From: Terriglobia bacterium
Lineage (GTDB): Bacteria > Acidobacteriota > Terriglobia > UBA7540
Length of the DNA stretch: 5,489 nucleotides
NCBI GenBank assembly: GCA_030040455.1
Contig: JASHTR010000486.1
Span: forward strand, 1 to 5,489
Direction of reading: 5' to 3'
Part shown: piece by piece, positions 1 to 4,504 of the stretch
How positions within the stretch are numbered: position 1 is the first letter of the stretch
Layout: each line of letters begins with the position of its first letter
Notes under the pieces: generated by a model
The model's input: only the letters and a program-made list of their open reading frames with translations
Databases searched by the model: none
What the model was told of the DNA's origin: nothing
Program-made: the position numbers and the translations under genes

Positions 1-2
1 CC

Positions 3-338
3 CTTCGACGGGCGCGCTTTGCTCTGCCCAATGGCAAGCTTCAGGGGACGATCGTTGCCGACTCCATAGGCTCCACGTACCTTGCGCGCGGTGACGTGGC
101 TTTTCTGAATATCGGGGCGAACCAAAACGTCCGGCCCGGCCAAGCCTACCGGATTTATGCCATCTCTCGGAATAACATCGTTATGGGACTGGAGGGGATC
201 ATCCCGCGGATGCCATCAGAACCCCGGGAAACGATCGGGGAAATGATTATTCTGCACGTCCAGGAAAAATCCTCGGTGGGAATTATCGTCCAGAGCTGGC
301 GCGAGATTTCAGTGGGCGACGGAGTAGAGTTGGAATGA
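3..338 (+). CDS. C-terminal part of a FlgT-C-like / LysM-associated domain protein (5' truncated)
   Basis: The frame is open from base 3 to a TGA stop at 336-338, giving 111 residues. The GTG at 96 is internal to this frame: the 31 codons before it read sensibly (NGKLQGTIVADS, YLARGDV), so the true start lies left of the window. The visible part is a small all-beta-looking domain. It has a G-x-I-V strand, a GDVAFLNIG segment, V-R-P-G-Q-x-Y-R-I-Y, then IGEMIILHVQEKSS, and ends in EISVGDGVELE. This order (G-x-I-V, GDxxxLxxG, GxxYxIY, IGExxxLxVxEKxS, GDxVE) resembles the C-terminal domain of flagellar assembly protein FlgT and a similar domain found behind LysM modules in acidobacterial proteins. 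The family match is from memory and the missing N-terminus would decide it. No LysM repeat or signal peptide is visible in this fragment. The TPR gene follows after 54 bases on the same strand, so co-transcription is likely. The coding call is strong; the function is tentative. Confidence 0.72.
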   Translation, partial: LRRARFALPNGKLQGTIVADSIGSTYLARGDVAFLNIGANQNVRPGQAYRIYAISRNNIVMGLEGIIPRMPSEPRETIGEMIILHVQEKSSVGIIVQSWREISVGDGVELE

Positions 339-375
339 CCCGTTTTCCCAAACCAAGACGTCCAATGAGATAATC

Positions 376-380
376 AGGAG
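376..380 (+). promoter_or_regulatory. Shine-Dalgarno site of the TPR gene
   Basis: AGGAG lies 12 bases before the ATG at 393 and continues into a purine run (AGAGAAG), so pairing could also occur at shorter spacing. It supports the ATG at 393 as the start. No convincing promoter lies in the 54-base gap after the preceding gene, which favours read-through from upstream. Confidence 0.6.
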
Positions 381-392
381 AGAGAAGTCTCG

Positions 393-2099
393 ATGACGGA
401 CGGCATTTCTTCGGGCCAGAAGACATATCGCCTTTCGGGGACCGACGCGGAAACAGGCGCCCGGCGCTGGGAGGAGCGTATCCGCGCTGCCCGCCGCGCC
501 AGCAAGGGCGTGCGATATCCAGACGCGGAGGCCGAGTTAAGGACTGCGCTTACAGAAATTGAACCACTCGGCTACCAGGACCTGCGATTCGCCACAACAC
601 TGAGCGAGCTCGCGGAGGTTTATCGCGTGCAGGGCCGTTACGAAGAGGCGGAACAGCTCTTTCTTTACGCTCTCACCTTGCGCCAGGAAACTGCGAACAC
701 CATCGAGGCCGCGCAGGCGATGAACAACCTCGCCGCGCTTTACGCCGCGCAGGAGAAGTTCGATAAGGCAGAGCATTACTACCGCCGCGCGCTGGAGATT
801 GCGGAAAGCGTTCTTCAGCCGGAAGACCCGGCGGTGGGAGCAAGCCTCAATAACCTCGCCCTCCTTTATAAGACCCAGAATAACTTTGCCGACGCTCTCC
901 CGCTTTTCGAGCGTGCCCTGAAAATCTGGCTGAAGGCATTTGGCCCGGAGCATCCTCTGATCGCGACGATTCTCAACAATCTGGGGGCCGTCTGCCACGC
1001 GCAGGAAAACCGAGGTGAAGCCGAGGCGCTTTTCCGGCAGTCTTTAGCCATCAAGGAAAAGGCTCTGGGCCCTGGGCATCCCGAGGTCGCAACGGTCCTG
1101 ATTAACCTGGCGGAAGTTTGCGCGGAAGAACAACGGTTCGGTGATGCAAAGCCTCTCTTGGAGCGCGCATTCGCCATCGACGAGGCGGCGTGGGGAGCCG
1201 AGCATCCCGAGGTGGCCAGGGATCTGACCCGGCTGGCTTTTTTATGCGAAGCCGAAGGAAATTACAACGAAGCAGAGCGGCTCTATCGCCGCGCTTTGGA
1301 AATCCGCGAAAAGGTGCTGAGGCCAGATCACCCCCAGGTCAGCAAGGTGCGGGACAAACTTGCCGAGATTTGTCGCCTTCAGGGCCGGACGGAGGAGGCA
1401 AGCCGGCACATCGATCGCGTGGCTTCCCTTCACCAGAATCCCCCTCCTGCCGCATCCGTCGAGAAAACGAGCGCCGAGCCCTCGCCGGTGGCAACGGAGA
1501 GCTCATGCCGCCCTGCAGCCCCTGCAACGCATCAAGATCACAAACAAGTCATTCCCACACAAGCTGAGGTACCCGCGAAGGCGGAGAGAAGCATACCCGG
1601 GAGTGACGGCCAAGTGCAGGGGCAAGAGGCTATTCTGATTCCCGCTGCAACGCTGGATACGACCCTGCCCGCCGCGGCGCGCAGCCTGATTGAGCTGGCC
1701 GAGCGATACGCCGGAGAGGGAAAGCTGGTAGAGGCAGAGAAGCTTTACGAAGGAGTCTTTGAGATTGAGCGCTCGACGGCGGGCCCGATCAGCGCTCCCG
1801 CCGCAGCAACTGCAAATAACCTGGGTTCCATCTTCAAGGCGCAAGGTAAAAGCCGCGAAGCCGCTCGGATGTTTCAGACGTCGCTGGCGATCTGGCTCCA
1901 ACTGTTTGGTCCCGATCATCCTGCCGTTGCATCAACCTTAAATAACCTTGCCACCGTCTGCTCGGGAGAAGGCAAGCGGCAGGAAGCGGAGGCTCTCTAC
2001 AAGCAGTCATTAGAAATTTGCAGGCGGACGGCAAAACCCGGCGACCCGCAGTTGCAGCGGGTAATGAACAACCTGGCCGCGCTCCATAACGCCAGATAA
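393..2099 (+). CDS. Tetratricopeptide-repeat protein, kinesin light chain-like, with two TPR arrays
   Basis: The gene encodes 568 residues with an ATG start and a TAA stop. No signal peptide or membrane segment is visible, so a cytoplasmic location is likely. The first TPR array covers about residues 26-345. From residue 107 on, the repeats keep a 42-residue period, with the inter-repeat D/H-P pair at 145-146, 187-188, 229-230, 271-272 and 313-314. Repeats carry N-N-L-A/G, an A-E-x-x-Y/L-x-x-A-L-x-I helix and a G-P-x-H-P turn, as in the TPR_10/TPR_12 (kinesin light chain) type. Residues about 347-425 are a Pro/Ala/Glu/Gln-rich, probably disordered linker. A second array covers about 426-568 with the same signature (GPDHP at 506-510, GDP at 550-552). 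It stops inside a repeat, at MNNLAALHNAR. TPR arrays bind other proteins; no enzymatic domain is present. The partner is unknown. The gene sits behind the FlgT-C-like gene in the same direction, suggesting a shared transcript, and it converges on htrA. The TPR assignment is secure; the biological role is not known. Confidence 0.93.
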   Translation: MTDGISSGQKTYRLSGTDAETGARRWEERIRAARRASKGVRYPDAEAELRTALTEIEPLGYQDLRFATTLSELAEVYRVQGRYEEAEQLFLYALTLRQETANTIEAAQAMNNLAALYAAQEKFDKAEHYYRRALEIAESVLQPEDPAVGASLNNLALLYKTQNNFADALPLFERALKIWLKAFGPEHPLIATILNNLGAVCHAQENRGEAEALFRQSLAIKEKALGPGHPEVATVLINLAEVCAEEQRFGDAKPLLERAFAIDEAAWGAEHPEVARDLTRLAFLCEAEGNYNEAERLYRRALEIREKVLRPDHPQVSKVRDKLAEICRLQGRTEEASRHIDRVASLHQNPPPAASVEKTSAEPSPVATESSCRPAAPATHQDHKQVIPTQAEVPAKAERSIPGSDGQVQGQEAILIPAATLDTTLPAAARSLIELAERYAGEGKLVEAEKLYEGVFEIERSTAGPISAPAAATANNLGSIFKAQGKSREAARMFQTSLAIWLQLFGPDHPAVASTLNNLATVCSGEGKRQEAEALYKQSLEICRRTAKPGDPQLQRVMNNLAALHNAR

Positions 2100-2161
2100 C
2101 CCTCCTCCATAAACAGAAGACAAAAAAGCAACGGCGGTTGTCATGCTGGGTCCCTTCGGCT

Positions 2162-2177
2162 CTCATTCTGAGCGGAG
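2162..2177 (+). repeat. Copy of a dispersed TCATTCTGAG-type intergenic motif
   Basis: TCATTCTGAGCGGAGC starts 62 bases after the TPR stop codon. The same first ten bases recur at 3982-3991 in the other intergenic region and do not appear inside the genes as read. A degenerate relative, GTCATGCTG, sits just upstream at 2140-2148. From memory, motifs of this form (TCATTCTGAGCGAAGC) are highly repeated between genes in many acidobacterial and metagenomic genomes. Copy number cannot be judged from this window. Confidence 0.45.
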
Positions 2178-2199
2178 CAGAAGCCTGCCAGGTTTGTAG

Positions 2200-2230
2200 C
2201 GCAGGGCCCGCCTTTGGCCCTGCGGTTTTT
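2200..2230 (+). terminator. Rho-independent terminator for the TPR operon
   Basis: A perfect 9-bp GC-rich stem, CGCAGGGCC (2200-2208) with GGCCCTGCG (2216-2224), encloses a 7-base loop. One G and a run of five T (2226-2230) follow. It lies about 100 bases after the TPR stop and reads in that gene's direction. The arm belongs to the larger palindrome at 2196-2324, so the terminator may be a co-opted repeat. Termination itself is inferred from structure only. Confidence 0.7.
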
Positions 2231-2244
2231 CAAGGACCGTGACG

Positions 2245-2281
2245 CGTGGTTCGTGATTCGAACCACGAAACACGAATCACG
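2245..2281. repeat. CGTGNTT heptamer units in opposite orientations with alternative hairpins
   Basis: On the + strand CGTGGTT (2245-2251) and CGTGATT (2252-2258) are adjacent. On the - strand, reading down from 2281, CGTGATT, CGTGTTT and CGTGGTT follow each other to 2261. The units can pair in two exclusive ways. CGTGGTTCG (2245-2253) pairs with CGAACCACG (2259-2267) over a 5-base loop, or CGTGATTCG (2252-2260) pairs with CGAATCACG (2273-2281) over a 12-base loop. Both stems are perfect over 9 bp. The block is the centre of the larger palindrome. Its function is unknown. Confidence 0.7.
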
Positions 2282-2287
2282 GCTTTT

Positions 2288-2320
2288 GAAAAGCCGCAGC
2301 GTTACAAGGTGAACGCTGCG
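2288..2320 (-). terminator. Probable Rho-independent terminator for htrA
   Basis: Read on the minus strand, CGCAGCGTT (2320-2312) pairs perfectly over 9 bp with AACGCTGCG (2303-2295) around an 8-base loop. GCTTTTC follows, so the T run is short (four). It lies 55 bases beyond the htrA stop. The T tract is weaker than that of the opposite-strand partner at 2200-2230. Confidence 0.55.
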
Positions 2321-2375
2321 CTACCTCCTTCTGCGAACTGTGCGCGGCGGCATGGCGGAACCGCCTCTGATGGCA

Positions 2376-3902
2376 CTACTCGCCACCTCCGTCTTCCGGC
2401 GGCGTGATGACGATAAACGCCGGGATGCCTTGGTGGACCACGCGCAGCAGCGTTTGGCCTGTGGCTTCAGCAGCAAGCCGGTTGAAGTCTCCGACGTTGC
2501 TCACCGAATGACGGTTGATGCTCATGATGACGTCACCTTGGGAGAGGCCAGCCTGGCCGGCCGGGCTGTTGGGATCGATGTTCGCGATCACCACGCCTGT
2601 GACGTTCTCAGGCAGGTTCAACTGCTGGCGAATCGAAGACGTAAGGTTCTGAACGGAAATGCCTTGCAACGTGCTCTGATGGGGGGCCTTGCTGACACCC
2701 ACATTGCCAGCCTGGCCGGCATTCGCGGGTAGTTCAGCGAGCTTCATGTGAATGGTCATGGGCTTGCCATCCCGTAGAATGTCCAAGGTGATTTCTGTTC
2801 CCGGACTGCTTTCTGCCACCATGAATTGCAGGTCGGAAGGTCCGCTGACCGTTCCGCCGTTCAGCTTCCGGATCACGTCGCCGGGCTTGAGGCCGGCTTG
2901 GGCGGCCGGCGTCCCCGGCTCAACGTCCTGAACGAGCGCGCCATTGAGGTCCGGCACGTCAAATTGTTTGGCCAAGCCGGGGTCGAGAGGCCCAATACGA
3001 ACTCCCATGTAACCCCGCGTGACCTTGCCACTTTTAATAAGATCATTCATGACGTGCTTGACGGTGGTGGAAGGAATGGCAAACCCGATGCCGATGAAGC
3101 CGCCGGACCCATCGGGGCCTGAGTTGCCGCTCAAAATGGCCGTATTGATTCCAACCACTTGTCCGTGGATATTCACTAACGCTCCCCCGGAGTTACCGGG
3201 GTTGATGGCGGCGTCGGTCTGGATAAAGTTCTCATAGTTTTCAATCCCCAAGCCGGTGCGGCCGAGCGCGCTCACGATTCCCTTGGTGACGGTAAAATCC
3301 AACCCGAAGGGATTGCCGAACGCCATCACCATGTCGCCGACGTGCAACGTGGAGGAATCACCCCAGGAGGCAACAGGCAGGTTAGAAGCATCGATTTTTA
3401 CCACGGCAATGTCGGTTTGCGGATCGGCGCCAATCACTCTGCCTTTGAAAACACGCCGGTCAAGCAGCATCACCCGAATCTCTGTGGCATGACGGATAAC
3501 GTGATTGTTCGTGATGATGTAACCGTCCGGTGAGACAATCACGCCGCTGCCGAGCGCGCGCTCCCGCTGCTGCTGAGGGACGTTCGGGAACATATTGCCG
3601 AAGAACTGCCGGAAAAAGGGGTCCATAAAAAACGGGGATTGCTGCACCTGAACTACCTGGGTGGATTGAATGCTTACGATGGCGGGCTTGATGCTATCCA
3701 CAATACGTTCGTAAGCCTGGTTCATGCCGGCAAGGTCCTGAATGTCCGCTCCACTCAGGCCGTCGCCGTTCGCCAGCACAAAATCGTTGGCGCGACGATC
3801 GTAATGAAGAACGACCGAAAAGGCCAAGAGCAACACGCCAATGCAGGTAAGGCTGAGGCCCAGTAAGTTCTCACGTAGAAACTGCCTGTTGATTCGTCGC
3901 AT
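2376..3902 (-). CDS. htrA: HtrA/Deg (Do-like) membrane-anchored periplasmic serine protease with two PDZ domains
   Basis: This is a complete 508-residue Deg-family protease (MEROPS S1C type) that degrades or chaperones misfolded envelope proteins. A short basic N-terminus (MRRINRQFLR) and one hydrophobic segment at about 13-34 predict a signal anchor with the rest in the periplasm. No signal-peptidase site is obvious, so it is probably tethered like DegS and not freely soluble like DegP. The trypsin-like domain spans about 62-285. It starts with the SIKPAIVSI strand and a Phe-rich LA loop (91-105). The triad is His134 (TNNHV), Asp164 (QTDIAVVKI) and Ser238 (PGNSGGAL). The family L1/L2 loops follow (GNPFG at 195-199, GIGFAIP at 261-267). 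PDZ1 covers about 288-385 (GYMGVRI, AGLKPGDVI) and PDZ2 about 402-497 (AGLSQGDVIMSIN). All key residues are present, so it should be active. The ATG at 3902 has a strong Shine-Dalgarno site. It converges on the TPR gene and diverges from thiO, so it is probably monocistronic. No heat-shock operator such as CIRCE was seen upstream. Confidence 0.96.
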   Translation of the reverse strand: MRRINRQFLRENLLGLSLTCIGVLLLAFSVVLHYDRRANDFVLANGDGLSGADIQDLAGMNQAYERIVDSIKPAIVSIQSTQVVQVQQSPFFMDPFFRQFFGNMFPNVPQQQRERALGSGVIVSPDGYIITNNHVIRHATEIRVMLLDRRVFKGRVIGADPQTDIAVVKIDASNLPVASWGDSSTLHVGDMVMAFGNPFGLDFTVTKGIVSALGRTGLGIENYENFIQTDAAINPGNSGGALVNIHGQVVGINTAILSGNSGPDGSGGFIGIGFAIPSTTVKHVMNDLIKSGKVTRGYMGVRIGPLDPGLAKQFDVPDLNGALVQDVEPGTPAAQAGLKPGDVIRKLNGGTVSGPSDLQFMVAESSPGTEITLDILRDGKPMTIHMKLAELPANAGQAGNVGVSKAPHQSTLQGISVQNLTSSIRQQLNLPENVTGVVIANIDPNSPAGQAGLSQGDVIMSINRHSVSNVGDFNRLAAEATGQTLLRVVHQGIPAFIVITPPEDGGGE

Positions 3903-3910
3903 AATTTTTT

Positions 3911-3916
3911 CTCCTT
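3911..3916 (-). promoter_or_regulatory. Shine-Dalgarno site of htrA
   Basis: On the minus strand AAGGAG (3916-3911) precedes the ATG at 3902 by an A/T-rich 8-base spacer, close to ideal geometry. It fixes the htrA start and argues for efficient translation. Confidence 0.85.
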
Positions 3917-3975
3917 AATTCTAATGAAGCGCTCGCGGGAAAGGCGCGCCCTCGCACATAGTCCAAAAACTCCTT

Positions 3976-4067
3976 GGGCCGTCATTCTGAGCTCGGACGC
4001 CACGAGCATCCGGCTCACCACAGTGCATGAAAATGCCTGGATTCCCACTTATCCGGAAATGACGCCC
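3976..4067. repeat. 92-base element with imperfect terminal inverted repeats (MITE/REP-like)
   Basis: The left end reads GGGCCGTCATTCTGAG (3976-3991). The right end ends AATGACGCCC (4058-4067), whose reverse complement GGGCGTCATT matches the left end except for one extra C. Seven bases (CGTCATT/AATGACG) match exactly. The right end also resembles the widespread REP-type hairpin 'TGGATTCCCGCTTNCGCGGGAATGACG' in degenerate form (TGGATTCCCACTTATCC at 4038-4054). The element contains no gene. It lies about 70 bases upstream of the htrA start. No target-site duplication was evident. The structure is seen; mobility is inferred. Confidence 0.5.
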
Positions 4068-4197
4068 GGTATCACCTCCGCACAAGCGGTTTCTTCTTCG
4101 CTCCGCATCGCCACCCTATTACTTAGACGCTCGAGGACGGTCCACGTAAGACACATGGGCAGCGGGTGATCGCCCCGAACGGCCGATGCCCCGTATC

Positions 4198-4203
4198 TAT
4201 AAT
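4198..4203 (+). promoter_or_regulatory. Isolated consensus -10 hexamer (TATAAT) upstream of thiO
   Basis: TATAAT matches the sigma-70 -10 consensus exactly, in an otherwise GC-rich stretch. The -35 position at 17-base spacing reads CCGAAC, a poor match, so this is a partial promoter call. Transcription would start near 4210, about 295 bases before the thiO ATG. That would give either a long structured leader or a separate small RNA. Confidence 0.35.
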
Positions 4204-4491
4204 CTTATTACAGGGAAGCACGCACTTCCACGCGCGTTCCGTCATCAGCGGTTCTTACGCCTTTTCGTGAGGAGATGCATATTTTCCAACGTCCTGATCC
4301 ACGCGGAAAAATTCATCAACTGCGGGTGTTGCATGGGCACATGGCCGGCTGCGAGCTGTCGTCTTTCGTTACGACACGGGGATGGCGCTTCCAGAAGTCT
4401 TCTCAACCGCCCTGCCTACTTAGGATGCAGGCGCTGGGCAGGAGGGTTTTCCGAGACCCTCGGCAATAGTCCGTCGGGAGGCATTTAGGGG

Positions 4492-4497
4492 TACACT
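4492..4497 (+). promoter_or_regulatory. Possible -10 element immediately before thiO (leaderless start?)
   Basis: TACACT matches four of six -10 consensus bases and ends seven bases before the ATG at 4505, which would put the transcript start at or next to the start codon. No ribosome site lies at normal spacing: the nearest purine runs are AGGGG at 4487-4491 (13 bases away) and GGGAGG further up. The matching -35 position is poor. The arrangement fits a leaderless mRNA but is weak evidence. Confidence 0.3.
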
Positions 4498-4504
4498 CTA
4501 AAGC

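Larger units (their letters stand above)
2196..2324. repeat. 129-base nested imperfect palindrome between convergent genes
   Basis: The left arm begins GTAGCGCAG (2196-2204) and continues through CTGCGG (2220-2225), TTTTCAA (2227-2233) and CCGTGA (2237-2242). The right arm mirrors it with TCACGG (2277-2282), TTGAAAA (2286-2292), CCGCAG (2294-2299) and CTGCGCTAC (2316-2324). Each arm also contains its own 9-bp hairpin, and the centre (2243-2276) holds a further set of inverted heptamers. Inner stem and loop sequences of the two arms differ (GGCC stem versus CGTT stem) while the outer bases match. That looks like two copies of one short repeat family placed head to head, not a recent exact duplication. 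It fills most of the spacer between the TPR gene and htrA and probably ends transcription from both sides. Confidence 0.75.
3903..4504. other. 602-base non-coding spacer between divergent htrA and thiO
   Basis: No open frame here looks like a protein: the possible translations have erratic composition, many Cys/Arg/His residues, no recognisable domain and no ribosome site. The htrA-proximal part (to about 4070) holds the htrA ribosome site and a small inverted-repeat element. The thiO-proximal part holds an isolated TATAAT (4198-4203) and several small stems: GGAAG/CTTCC (4214-4229), TGTCGT/ACGACA (4357-4376), and GAGGGT/ACCCTC (4442-4461), which competes with CCGAG/CTCGG (4451-4463). I could not match it to a known structured RNA. 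No TPP-riboswitch core was seen despite the thiamine-pathway gene downstream. Confidence 0.6.

Noticed and set aside
369..374. GATAAT as a -10 box for the TPR gene
   Set aside because: A start from here would fall at about 381, downstream of the AGGAG ribosome site at 376-380, and no -35 match is present.
537..998. Minus-strand and alternate-frame open reading frames within the TPR gene (also 866-1177, 1190-1567, 1503-1919, 1834-2166)
   Set aside because: They overlap a clearly coding TPR frame with a strict 42-residue repeat pattern, and their translations lack domain signals.
2245..2281. CRISPR-like repeat
   Set aside because: The units are only 7 bases long, have no spacers and occur in opposite orientations, and no cas gene is nearby.
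2340..2732. Plus-strand open frames opposite htrA (also 2826-3122, 3256-3492, 3639-3866)
   Set aside because: They are antisense to a full-length protease with an intact catalytic triad and PDZ domains, and show no independent coding evidence.
3918..3923. TAGAAT on the minus strand as a -10 box for htrA
   Set aside because: The resulting start would lie within the Shine-Dalgarno sequence (3916-3911), and the -35 position reads CGCCTT, which does not match.
4442..4463. TPP riboswitch upstream of thiO, suggested by CCGAGACCC
   Set aside because: The conserved core elements (GGGGTGC, CTGAGA, and GAACCTGATCTGG-like segments in order) are missing.
4186..4488. A 100-codon open frame on the plus strand in the htrA-thiO spacer
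   Set aside because: It has no ribosome site, erratic composition rich in Cys/Arg, and no resemblance to any family I know. Other short frames in the spacer (e.g. 3924-4169) fail for the same reasons.
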